Below, piece by piece: positions 11,451-23,604 of a DNA stretch of 64,000 bases. A program made the position numbers and the translations under genes. Origin of the DNA: Brachionus rotundiformis (lineage: Eukaryota > Rotifera > Eurotatoria > Ploima > Brachionidae); contig JAESIW010000180.1 in assembly GCA_016802295.1 (NCBI GenBank), positions 1,925,619-1,989,618 on the forward strand, given 5' to 3'. Below the pieces are notes generated by a model. The model did no database searches. It saw only the letters and a list, made by a program, of their open reading frames with translations, and had not been told where the DNA came from. Within the stretch, counting starts at the first letter, position 1, and each line of letters begins with the position of its first letter.

Positions 11451-13755
11451 AACAGTTATTTGATATTGGTTTTTTTCTTTAACTCCAACTATCATTCATT
11501 TCTAAAAAAAAAAATTTTCTGAGCTTGTAATTTTTAAAAATTAAAATCGTCATTTTAATTCGATATCAATTAATTTTTTCTTTATAATACTGAAATGATG
11601 ATCTAGGCTTGAAATTTTTTTTTTCAATTGATTTTTTATTGTTCAATAGACGTACCTTAACTCCCTACACTATTCTAAAATTTTTAGTGTCTAATCTGTT
11701 TTTTTGGGATTAAATTCATCTTGAATTCAATTTTTATAAATTCAATGATTCAAACCTGTTATGAAATGTTATCAATTCTATAAATTTTGTCTCATATTTC
11801 TTTTTATTTTTCCAAAACTGCATTTAAAGTCGTACTGTATTTTTGATTTTTTTTATTTCTTCCGAAATCATCATTTGATCAAAACATTAAAGAAATCTAG
11901 ATTAATTCTTAATATTCAATGAATTTTTTTGAACCAAAACTAAATTAGATTTTTTGAACGATATAAATCTAATCAAGTACTTAAAGATTGCTATATTTCT
12001 AGAATTATTACGATATAATTGTTTACAATTTTTAAAATTTAAATTCTTTCTTTTAGATTCACGTCATTTTTCCTAATTCATTTACCAAAAATATCCCGAT
12101 TTCTTTTTGATTTTTTTAAAAAGGAATTAAAATATTAAACAATTGCTAGTTATTTCAAGCTATTTAAATTTAATTATAATTCGATTTTATTTTAAAGATG
12201 TTATTTTTTTAATATGTGTAATGCTTAAGTTTTTAGATAATTTGAATAAATTTCTAAAAATTTAAAAAGTCTATAAGATCGGAATTTTAAGTTTATTCAA
12301 GTAAAAATAATTTTAAAAAATTATTAATTTAATTATTATTTTTAAGTATTTAAATTATTTAAAAATTTTTAATCATCTTGGATAAATAATAATTGTAATT
12401 AAGTAAAAATTTAGCTGCATTATTAAAATGTATACTAGGTTACTTTGCAGGTACTCTGATAAACATCAACTTATTATAATTTTTTTTGACAATCAATTAG
12501 ATACTGTATTTAAAATATACAATACCGTAATTTTAACTTTCTATTAGCTAAATAAGAGGAATTTTATATATTTAAATATTACGCAATTAATGCATTATTA
12601 TGATCAAATATGAAATAAGTTTATATTTTACATTTTTAATTTTTATTTATCTGATTTTGTTTTTGAACACTAAAAAATAAAGCAAGAAATTTTGAAATTT
12701 ATTTAAAACTTCTTAATTATTCAATTTTGAAACATAATTTAACACACATTCTTGAATAGAACAGAACAAGCAACATCGATCACTACCATTTGTAAACTAC
12801 CATAACCAGCGCCACCGAAATGAAATATTCAACTCGATTTAAATGTATATCATTGAGAAAATTTGAAAATAAAAGAAACGATAAAACATAAAAATGAAGT
12901 TTCTATAATTACATTCAGTTTAAAAATAATTCCCAATTTTTTTTTATTTGAAGTTTAAATATTTGATATAAATAACTCAAAGAGGGATCTACTCTGTTCT
13001 TCGGGAAGAAGTATTGACTTGATATCTAAGATTCAACTTAGGACCATGTTTACTTAATGGCACAATTTTTCCCTCTGGTACACACCATTATTAAAATTAT
13101 TCACTTTAATTGCGCCATTTATTCAACAAAAATTTTAATGCAAAAATTCATCTCAATTTTTTTTCATAAACATAAACTCTTTGCTCTTGCACTAAGAAAT
13201 TAATCTTTTTAAAAATTGAATTATTGGCAAAATTAAAGAGCAATCAAAACAGTAAATAATGAGCGATAGATTAAAATTTTAATTAAATTTATTTATTAGC
13301 TAATTAATAAACGAACCCATGCAAATTAGAGTCACTTTAGAGGAGAACTTATGTATTGGTTCTAAATGCATTAAGCAGAGAATTTCCAAAAAAGAAAACC
13401 AAAAAATTTTTTTTTTAATTTTATAATTTATAATTTTTTAAAATACTGATTGCAATAATCATTAATCATTTTTTTCTTATATTTTTTTTCTAGCTTCTAT
13501 TTCTTTTCTAATTTCAAATGCACATTTTTGCAAAACAATACCAAACATAAGAATTCTTAGCCAACTTTTTATTAATTGTTTATTTCTTTATTCGAAAGTT
13601 TTTTGCGTTTGCTCTGTTCTCGCTGTCTTGTTACAAAATCGTGTTATCATTACATATTGGGGGTGTTTTTAAAAATTTTAATTTTTTTTAGACGATAATC
13701 AAACATTCTAAATCATAAATCTGCAATTAAAAACCGAAATTAATGTTGGTGAACG
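11451..13755. other. Gene-free stretch with two unassigned G/C-richer islands
   Basis: Mostly A/T-rich DNA without genes. Two islands differ in composition. On the minus strand about 13080-12990 reads VPEGKIVPLSKHGPKLN and then LRYQVNTSSRRTE before a stop, with a possible donor at the end. About 12825-12740 can be read as GGAGYGSLQMVVIDVACSV or, in another frame, as EYFISVALVMVVYKW. I could not join them in frame to each other or to any neighbour. They could be exons of a small unrecognised minus-strand gene or relics. About 13590-13755 is probably the promoter and 5' UTR of the next gene. Confidence 0.35.
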
Positions 13756-16700
13756 ATGGCAGCTGCACTAGCTTCATCCACTTCTTCTCAAAACGGGTCT
13801 ATATCTAAATCTAACATTAGATCAACTGCTTTAGATAGAAAAAATCCCATGCATAGAAATCCGAACATTCACTCACCAAATCAAGTACCTGCCGTATCCA
13901 GAACCAGCTTTGGAAACATTGAGCACAAGCCACCCATTGATACACATGAAACTCAAAAAACAAGACCGGTTTACAGAAAAAACGATCTTGTTTGGGCAAA
14001 ACTTAAAAATCACCCGTGGTGGCCGTGCCGAATTCTGAACGACATATTCAACAAAATAGGCAAGCATTTTTGCCAAATAATTAACCAAGTTTATCAAAAT
14101 TAATATTTTTCTTCAGGTGAGAAAAGCGTTTATTTTGTTGAATTAATTGGATCTAATTCTGAGAGAGATTGGGTTTCGGATGAGAACATTTTTAAATATG
14201 CTGGTATTGATTCTTTTAAGACGTATGCTCAGGATCAAGTGGACAAGGCGACTAGTAAGTGGGCCAAAGAAGAGCTGGCAGAACGCTTTCAACTTAAAAT
14301 AGCTACAAACAGAAGAGAAGATTGGGATATGGCTATCAAGCAGGCTGACTTTATCAGGACTCAGGTGGCTGCGAGTCTTAATGAGAACAAAATTGAGAAA
14401 AGAAAAGTACTAAATAAAAAATTTTATTTAAATTTATTTTTGTTTTAATTATAGAGAGATAATTTGGCAGAAAATTCGTGTGAATATTCTCCTGATAAAC
14501 TGAAAAGTGTCCAAAATGAGAATAACTTTTCACTTTTGTATCTGAATGAGGTAGACAACTGGTGACTTTTTAGAGATAAGGATATAAAATTGTTTATCTT
14601 TTAGGAGAAAACAAAAAAATCAAGACAAGACGAGAATAGTTATAGAGAAAATTTTGACCATAACAATAACAACATAGATGATGTTAAACCGGAAGTGACC
14701 AGTGATGAGGAAGAAAACTATCAGAATACAACATTGACCAGTTTGCTTAATGAACAAAGAAATTTGGTTGAAAAGTTAAACAAAAAGCGTGGCCGTAAAG
14801 CTAGACAAGAAGTTTGGACATCGAACATTGTCAAATCTAGTGGTGAAAACGAGCATAAATTGAAATTAAAGCTTAAATTGAACAATTTTTCCAAAAATAA
14901 TGAGGAAAATTTGTCTGATGAGGAATTTGCTAGTAGCTCGCGGCAAAGATCGAACAGCAATTCATCAGCCAGCAGTCGATCAAGCTCGAGTCGTTCGAGT
15001 AGTAGTAGTTCAAGTAGTAGTTGTAGTTCAAGTGATTCGTCTAGTTGTAGCAGTTCAGACAGCAATGAGTTGGAAAATTTGCCAGAGATGAAAAAAAACT
15101 TCTCACCAACATCGTCAACTTGGTCGAATTCGACCGATTTTGAGCTGAACAGCTCATTTCCAAGAAATATTTCCGACTCTGTTGTCGAAAAAATAAATTT
15201 AAAAAAACAAAATGCCAGAAAGTCGAGCACATCATTTTGCCTTTCATCACCAACACCATCTTTGCCCACGCCAAACAAGCGAAAATCCAATTGTAAACAA
15301 GGAGTTCGTAAGCGAAGTTCAAAATCATTCTCAGAACAAACCACAATTGATAACTCGCTTTTTGATGAAAATAATTTGCTTTCATCAGCACATAACTTCA
15401 ATGAAAGTATAATTGCCAATGGTGCCAATTGTACCACTAGCCCAGAAACATATCTAATCGACAGGTACAAGTACGCTGTGCGGCACATAAAGCAAGGTTT
15501 GAGTGTTGAAGAGGCGTGTAATAAGTATCGGATTAGCAAAGGTGCTCTGCTCAAGTGTTTATCTGGTGGCACTGCTCCTAGAGGCAAAAAGACCAGACTG
15601 ACTGAATCAGAGGAGAATGAAATTGTCGAATGGCTGATCAATTACAAGGACTTGAAGTACAACGATGCCATTCATTTGGTCTTTGAACAAGTTGCTCAAA
15701 AATTCGAACTAGCTCAGAGACCTAATCCGTTCAATAATGGCAAGCCCAGCATGGACTGGTGGTATGACTTTTTGTCCAGGCATCCGCAAATTATGGCGTC
15801 TAAACCTGACTGGCTGAAGCGTGGCAAAGTAAATGATCAGTACATTCGAGATGTTCAATCTGGTCACTTGAAATGTACCAAATTTAGACGAGCCTTGCTT
15901 TCGGCCATTCAGTATATAAAAAGCTTGAATGACCCAGCTTCGGCATCTATACTTGAATCAGTTGCTGGCAATGTTTTAAGCTCCCAACCTTCTAGTTCTT
16001 CCAATTCGGAGCCTAAGACAAAAGTTAATCAAAAGTCTGTGCTAAATTCGCAAAAAAATAACAAACCAAAGTCTGCTAAGCAAAAAAATGGCACACAAGC
16101 GACCAAAAACACTGATGAAAACACATCTCAAATGTTTGTCAATGGTCAAAATTTGGTCAAAAGATATCCAAGTCCTCCATCAAACAATCAAGTAAACATT
16201 TATCCAAACATGATGTTGAACGCCAACTGTGCCAATGACTCACCGTTTCAGATCAACATTCACAACAGAAATAACAGTAATTGTTCATCAACTACAGTTA
16301 CCACAAACAGTCTAGACTATAATGATGAGGATTTATCATCTGTTTCACCCATTTCACTCATTAACTCCAATTTGTCCAAACAGGATCTACAATCGATTGG
16401 CAAAAACCAAAGTTTGCTAATCGATTCAAAGAATTATGACAAGTGTGGCGATCTATTCCATAATTTTGTGAACGGACAAGAGAATCTAAGTGACGATGAC
16501 GAAGAGGAATGCATGGACAATTTTGAAGATGACCAAAACGCCAATGTTACCTATCATACAGACATTTTTAACTCAGAAATGGACGACAATGGCTTTGAGG
16601 ATTTGATAGACCCAAATGATCTGATTAAGAAAGACTTAAATGTTCATTCGTCCAACATTGATCAAACTGGTTTCATCAATCAGCCAATATTCCAGGAATC

Positions 16701-17016
16701 AAAATATTCAAATGAAATGATGCTTAACCTTAGGTATCAAGAACCAGGTCACAGCATGGATCCGGACTCGTTCCTAAACATAAAACAACAACCGATTGTC
16801 TACGACAACCATATGCTTGGCATGGGACCCATTTCGACCGACATTCTCGCTGATCGAACCACCTATGCCAACATGTACCACAATAATCTCAATTATGTCG
16901 AGCAAAATTTGCTAGCCCGTCATGATAATGATGTATTTGAAGACAATCATAGACTAATGCATGGCGAAGAAGCTCTCATCTGTGACTCCTTATATCCGTC
17001 CCCATACTTAAACTAG
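13756..17016 (+). CDS. PWWP domain protein with pipsqueak and CENPB-type HTH domains
   Basis: Putative chromatin protein of 1,033 residues that combines a histone-mark reader with a transposase-type DNA-binding module. Exons: 13756-14059, 14117-14406, 14455-14550, 14605-17016; phases close. The first intron starts with GC (AG|GCAAGC, 14060), a GC-AG intron. Domains: PWWP at about residues 75-150 (NDLVWAKLKNHPWWPCRIL), a Ser-rich acidic linker (about 300-360), a pipsqueak HTH (about 485-525, RYKYAVRHIKQGLSVEEACN), a CENPB-type HTH (about 530-600, MDWWYDFLSRHPQIMASKP), then an Asn/Ser-rich tail with an acidic motif (IFNSEMDDNGFEDLID). Psq and CENPB HTHs occur in pogo/Tigger transposases; the DDE catalytic domain is absent, so this looks domesticated. 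A paralogue without PWWP is at 31605-32951 and shares 337 bp of identical DNA. Function in this species is inferred. Confidence 0.85.
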
Positions 17017-20000
17017 CCAAACAATCCGGTTAAAGAATGCAATCTTATTGTAATATCTTTATTATGTGTCAATAGTTTTCAAAATGAAAATTTATTTTAA
17101 CAAAAAAAAGGAAAAAATTAAATGGAAAATTTCAATTGTTCACATAAGTGACACATATTTTAATTAAGCCAAATTGAAATTTAGTATTACGAGATTGTTT
17201 TTTTTTTTTCGCTTAAAGATCTTTTTCCATCTTTGTCAAAAAGCATAGAACTTTTTAGTATATATACAAAACTTGATATTATTTATTGAGCAAAGTTTTT
17301 TAGTCGTCTATTATTAAACTTCCAGGCTCTCGGAACAGAGCTTATTTTAGAGAAATTATTGTAAAATATAATAATTCCATTTATATATTTATATATATAT
17401 TTTTTTGTTTTTTTTTGTAAATGCTCCTAATCTTGATGGTGCTTAGAAATTGAAATTTTCATTTCATGAAAGAAAATTTTACTTTATATAGTGTTTGTTT
17501 TGTTCTTGGTTTCATTTCAACATTTTGTTTATCATTTCTTATGATTTAGATCATAATATAAATACTATCAACTTTGAATTTTTATTTTTAAAATAGAATA
17601 TTTAAGTAATATTTATATCACTTGTTAGATACTTTTAGTGTATTATTTTTATTGTTCGCTGAATAGCTCGCTGACAGATAAATTAAACTCATTTAACTCT
17701 ATGAATAAGCATACAAAAAAGTTGCTTTAATTTGTCTAGATCTTTGTACTTCATGTGAACAATATTAGTGTTAAGCTTTTGTTTGTTTTGTAATAATTAA
17801 AAATAAGATAAATATGAAATATTGTAAAATCTTATTTTTAATTCTGAGTATTATACAAAAAACATTTAGTAAATGAAAATATTATTTGTAGTATTTTATA
17901 AAAACCAATTTAGTTTTTTTTCATACAGATTTTACTAGTCGGATTTGTTTTGTTTTTTTTTCATGTATTTATTTAAGAACTTAAAAATTCACAACATATT
18001 TGGTTTTATCTTATTTTTTTTAAATTATTTTATCTAATAAAGAAAGTTTAGTGTCAAAAATTCATTAATATTTTTTTTTAACTTTGCCAATTTAAAATAA
18101 TTAAATCTACTAAATTTTCAATAATTTTTTATGATGAATCAAAAATAAATAATTTGATTAAATTTCAATACAAATTTGTGATAACAAATAATTAATTTTT
18201 TTACAAATTAATTGAGTTACAAAACAAAAATATTTAGATATGTCAAAGCGCTTCTAATTTGGATTTTAAAGCGTCATAAAACTTAAAATAAACAAATCAC
18301 TGGATTATTTTTATTCATAAAAGTAAAATAAATTTTCTTGCTTATTTATTTTTTAATTTAATTTGTCAAAAATTTATATTAATCTTAATTAACCTTTAAA
18401 ATAAAACCCCTAACCTTCTAAGCAATTTTCGGACTTTTATTAAAATTTAAAATCTGCTCCTGAGCTTATTCATAGCTGTTGGTTTTCAGTTCAATAAAAG
18501 TAATTTACTTCTGGCCATTAGCCACTGGTCAGGCAAACATTTATATTTATATTTGTTTTAAACATAATAATATTTAATACATTCAATTATGAATATTAAA
18601 GATCAGAATTCTTATATCATATTTTTCTTTTTAATCAAACTAAATAAACGCTAAGCAATTTTAAATACGCTTTGGTTTATTTTTATTTTAATTTTCCATA
18701 ATTTTGATAAATAAATTTATTTTTTCGATTTAGATTTTTTTAATTAGTTTATATTTATGCTATTTTTTAAAACAGGATCATTCAATACAAGAATAAATAA
18801 TTACAGCTATTCGTGAGCGCCTTCGTAACTGTGGAGGATGTTTTGAGATAATGATTTAAAATAAAAGATACTTAGAGCGAACAAAGCATGTAATCAAATA
18901 TATATTTATAACAATTAAAGTTAAAGATTAATCTTAACTATGCAATTTTCTTAAAATTTTAAATTATAAATTTAAATTTTTCATTCGAAAGATTATTCTT
19001 TTAAACAGCTTTTTTAATTGACTTTCTTTGAAGCTATCGATTCCTAACTTATCTAATAATTCATTCTCCTTATTTTCTAAGGGTGACCTCCTGTACTTTT
19101 ATTTGACAATGTTTTAAATATTCTGGTTAAATAACAACTGGTGAATTTTTTAAACAATCATAGGCTATTTATCATAAAGGTTTTGAATGCTAAAGCCTTT
19201 AACATTCAATAGACTTAAAAATAAATAAATTCATTTTTTATTGATTTTAATAATTAAAGTTAATCATAAAATTATATCTTTTCCTCAAAAAAATTTATAA
19301 AATTTTGCAATACTTTAAATATTGATTTTGCTTTTTGGACAACTTTTGTATTAATCTAATCTATAAAACTAATAGCATTATAAATAATTGAATAAATAGA
19401 AAGCGTCTGATCTACATATTAAATTAATTAATTTATCATAAAAACTACTGAACAAATTAATTTCAATTAAAAAATCAATCATAAGAAATAAATTTTCAAA
19501 TATAAAATTTTGATTGAAAAGTAAATTTTGATTAAGAATGTAATGTAATGGATTAATTTTTTATTAGATATTTCTCAATTCTAAATCAATTTATAGATTA
19601 GTTTTGTCATTTGCTGAACATGTGTTCGCAGATACTTAAACTTTCAAAATAAACTTAAAGAGCTATCCAAATTCGTATTCCCAAATGTATCCTGAGTTAA
19701 ATTTTTTTAAAGAATACACACAATATGGACTGTCGGATACAAAAAATTGTATTTTTTTTTTGATTCCAAAATACAAATCAACTTATTTTACTAATTTTAA
19801 TTCTAGTCATGAAATTTGGCATATGAACCAATCTGAAATTTTAAAGTGGAAATTACCACCTTTACCAAACATTTTGGTAAAAATATTATTGAAAATTGAA
19901 TTTTAAAATTTTTGGAAAAATACCATCATTGTGGTCAAGTTTTATTTTGTATTTGATTTTTTGCTAATTTTCCATTTCAAATAAATCTAATATAGAGATA

Positions 20001-20423
20001 AATATTGTTCGACAATTAAACATTTAAATTATTTAAAATCAAAACAAGCCCAAAGGTTTATATTTCATATTAAGATAAAAATTAGCAAAATCTAGTTTAG
20101 CCGTATTTGGCCAGCCAAAACAATTTTACAATTTAGTCGTTTCAAGCTTAAAAGTGTATTTTGAATTTATTTAATTGATTTAATGTTTATCTAATAAATC
20201 TTCAAATAAATCTTATTAAGACAATATTTTTTTATTATTCACAAAATTTACATTCACATAAAAATTAAAACTCAAATATTTATTAAGCTAAATTTCCATG
20301 ACGACAAACAAAATTAAAAAAAAACTCTTGCTTGTTTAAATTTTATTTTTTTTATAGGCAATTTGATATCATAAAATTACATGGTTGATGTTCGAATGTT
20401 AATAAAAATTTAAATAATTAAAA
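17017..20423. other. 3.4-kb gene-free A/T-rich stretch
   Basis: Begins with the 3' UTR of the PWWP gene. No supportable gene. A 73-codon open frame at 19685-19906 has a somewhat balanced composition (WHMNQSEILKWKLPP) but no recognised family, no neighbouring exon and no good splice signals; it is left unannotated. An imperfect short palindrome (ctggccattagccactggtc) lies near 18512. Confidence 0.5.
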
Positions 20424-22565
20424 ATGTCATTCGATGTGGTTTCAATATGTTTGGATTTGTTGGATAAATGTGATGCCAAATTTTCACCAGAGACCTATCT
20501 TCAAAATATAGAAAATTTTCAAGTAGATTATCTATCAATTAAAAACTCTCATTTAATTAATATTTTCAGACTTTTGGTGAGCTAGAAAAGCGTTTTATTT
20601 TGGAAATATTTTATGGTTGTTTTGACAGAAAAAATATTTTAGACATCGTTGTAAACGGCTATTACTCCAAAGATGGTAAGAACTGCCTCCAAAATGATCG
20701 TAGCTTATATACATGTATTTATATATTTTATTTAATTTAATTTTTTTAATTTTTAAATTTACAAATAATCTAAGTGATAACCTACATGGTCCTATATCAC
20801 ATAAAATATTACGGAATCGAATATCTTTATTTATTCTCGAGCTATAACAATCAAGAAAAAATATTTAAATTTTTAAAGTACTTTCTAAATGAAAAAACCT
20901 TATTAACATGGTTAAGTGACGCTTGGTCCACTCTTTTGGAAAAAAAATTTGTTGAAGAGAATATACTTAATCCATTGCTAAAACTATTGCCAGATTTGAA
21001 TGCTTTCCTAAAAGAAATGGAAGAAGGAATTTATCTTACAAAATCAAGACCTAAACAGGCACCCACCAAGCCTAAGCCGTTTAACATTACGCAACCTAGA
21101 CCCCGCAAAGTTCTCCTTCCGGAACCATTACCAGAAAAAGAAGTCTTCAAGCCGCTAAAACAAGCGTCCAAGTCGGCTAATTCAATTACTAATCTAGCTA
21201 AAAATCCGAATGTATCTTATGAGAAAAAGTCTCGCATCGTCAAACGAACAGTATCTAAATCGGCTAATGATAGAAGTCAGGACCAATTTAGAGAACCAGT
21301 GCCACAATTTAAAGCAAAACCTTTTATTAACAAACAAAATAATCTGGAGCCTATAAAACTCAATACAGCAGCAGTGCTCAAAGATGAACATCTTATTAGA
21401 AAACAAATGGACGAAATGATGAAAAAATTTTCCTATTTAGAAATGGGACAGGGAAGTCCGAACGAATTTTTAAAATGGCAAAGCGAAATGCGTTTGAACG
21501 ACCTGAAAGCTGAGCAGGAAAAAATCGAAATGAAAAAACTTTTAAGCAAATTGACGCATGAGGAAGCCATTTTGGCAAAAGCTAACTTAGTGGAAAACAA
21601 AAAAGCTCAAGTAAAACAGATCCAAAACGAAAACTCATTGCTCAAGATCAAAAAAGAGGAAAAAGAAAAAAAAGAGAATGAAAAAATTAAAAATATTGTT
21701 AATACAATACTTCAAGATGAAAAAAAAGTAAAGCAAATTAAGGAAAAAGTGATAGAAAATAAGAAGATGATTGCTCAACAAGTTATCAAAGAGTCCGAAA
21801 AATATGAGGCCGAAGCATACAAAAAAGTTTTAAAAAAAATAATTTTTTTGATAAAAAAATTTTTAAAAATTACAAAAGATTGAGGAGGAAATGAGAAAAA
21901 AATTCGAATTAATTCAGCAAATCAAAGCAGCTGAGTCGATTCCCATTAACCGGACCAAGCAGGTTGATCTGACCAAGACACAGGGATACGGCTTTTTGAA
22001 CGAAATGTCAATTGCCGAGCTAACTGAGCGACTTGAATTGGCAAAGCAAGAAAATGAAGAGTTTTATAGAAAAAAACATGACGAAATAATTAAAAATAAA
22101 ATAGAAAAAGAAGAAAATTTGATAGAAAAACTTAATTTTGTTAATAAATATAGAAATGAGATTGAAAATAATGAAAAAAAGTAAAATTAAATGAATATTA
22201 AAATTGAGAAATATAATTTGATTTAAAATTTTAGAGAAACTTTTGAAGATCTAAAAAAAAAAGCAACTGAAGAAGTGAAAAATTCTGACTCATTGGTAAA
22301 ATTGAAGAAAAAAATAGACGAAAAAAAACAAGAAAGAAACAAAATTGAGGTTATAACTGTAAATAAACAAGAATCAAAGAAACAGATAAACATATACGCT
22401 AATCAAAGGGTAATTAAAAAAATTCTATCCAATTTTAAAATTTTATTTATTTGTTTTTATTTTTAGAAAAATTTGGAGAAAGATAGATTTAAAGAGTTAG
22501 AACAGACTCATGAGAGATATCGATTTTTAAATCTTAATTCAGCTAGATTAACAAATTTTGTATAA
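20424..22565 (+). CDS. CFAP99: Cilia- and flagella-associated protein 99
   Basis: CFAP99 proteins belong to motile cilia; their exact role is not settled. Exons: 20424-20522, 20570-20675, 20775-21826, 21879-22180, 22235-22409, 22467-22565, giving 610 residues with all phases closing. Donor 21827 (GTTTTA) is weak, but the join gives AYKKIEEEMRKKFEL, and unspliced reading stops at once. The N-terminal third is globular and helical; a Pro/Lys-rich segment near residues 155-180 (KPKPFNITQPRPRKVLLPE) is the feature by which I recognise the family; the C-terminal half is a long charged coiled coil rich in Lys and Glu, including RTKQVDLTKTQGYGFLNEMS. The stop is followed closely by an AATAAA. Recognition rests on the Pro-rich motif and overall layout, so some doubt remains. 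Confidence 0.75.
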
Positions 22566-22588
22566 AAAGAGAACAAATAAATTTAAAA

Positions 22589-22770
22589 GAAAATATATAT
22601 TTAATTTGGCTATTTATTGGATAATAAAAAATTTTCTTAATTAAATACTTTTAGAATTTTAATTTAAGCAATTTAGTAATTAAAAATTTTTAATGATAAA
22701 AAAATCCTTGATTACACATTATATGATCGAAGAGTCGATGTTTACCAACCTGGCATGATATGACTGATCA
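22589..22770 (+). repeat. Dispersed repeat, copy A (also in NSD intron)
   Basis: About 180 bp just after CFAP99, almost identical to 28204-28386, same orientation. Only a few differences are visible (for example gatcgaag here, gagcgaag there). Both copies end at the same point, ...ggcatgatatgactgatca, and the flanks then diverge. That sharp common end suggests an element terminus. Confidence 0.85.
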
Positions 22771-23059
22771 CAGATAAACTTAGCATATTATCACAAATAT
22801 AACAGTTATAATTATATTTAATTTTTTTTAAACGAGTCAGTAAGTGATACAAATTAAACTCTTCAGAATTCCAGAATAGTGACTTAAATTTACTTTCAAA
22901 TTGGTCTAAGTTATGGTCAAGTGTATTAATTATCACTAAATGTAAGGCAATGTACCATGACAGGTCTCGGGCACAACTGTTATTTAAAAGCAAATGAGGC
23001 ATATAAACTTGATATTTCAATAGAGGAAAAGGATAAACGGGTAATATTAATAATTGAAT
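22771..23059. other. Unassigned A/T-rich stretch with a minus-strand open frame
   Basis: A 92-codon minus-strand frame (22742-23020) overlaps the end of the dispersed repeat and has fairly balanced composition (CARDLSWYIALHLVIINTLD), but I do not recognise it. Lying between a repeat and a LINE relic, it is more likely part of a decayed transposon than a host gene. Confidence 0.3.
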
Positions 23060-23600
23060 TTAAGCTAATATGATCCTAGATAAGATTAAAAGAAGAAAAA
23101 GAGCATTCTTCTACCTAGACAAACAAACAATATTACCATTATACAAAGCCTTAGTAATACCTCTCCTTGAGTACACTATGATTATCTGGTCAGGACTGAC
23201 ATACAAACTCTAGAAAAAGTCCAAAGATCTACAAAGTTAAAAAAATCTGTAAAAATATGACTAACGAAGAGAGATTGAAAAAAGTAAAACTGCAAAGGTT
23301 TATGGATCGGTTCGGTAAGAGATGATTTTATTGTTGAAATGTTTAAATTAATAAACAGTCGTAATAATGTCAATTTGGTAAATACTAAAACATTTTAAAA
23401 ATCCCAATAATTTTCTGCCTATTTAAGTGTTGAAGTATATTAGGATTGGGAGTGTTCAGGAAGGGTTGTTGCTTTGTTTAAATGTTTTATCAAATAATTT
23501 ATTTACTATAAATGAGAGTGGCCACTCTTAATTAAGAGTTAGCCTGTTAAAAACAAATGACAATATAAAGAGATTTTTATACCAGGAGAACAGGGAGTGA
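23060..23600 (+). mobile_element. LINE reverse transcriptase relic (C-terminal part)
   Basis: Plus-strand frames, interrupted by stops and shifts, read RRKRAFFYLDKQTILPLYKA followed by LVIPLLEYTMIIWSG, the well-known end of non-LTR retrotransposon reverse transcriptase domains, then EMFKLINSRNNVNLVN, typical of the region after it. Decayed and 5'-truncated. It represents a different stretch of a LINE protein from that preserved at 6530-6977. Confidence 0.75.
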
Positions 23601-23604
23601 GAGA

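Noticed and set aside
14721..15641. 306-codon minus-strand open frame
   Set aside because: Antisense of the PWWP/HTH coding exon; its sequence recurs at 32461-32676 only because the sense DNA is identical there.
19685..19906. 73-codon plus-strand open frame
   Set aside because: No family, no adjoining exons, no splice signals; isolated in gene-free DNA.
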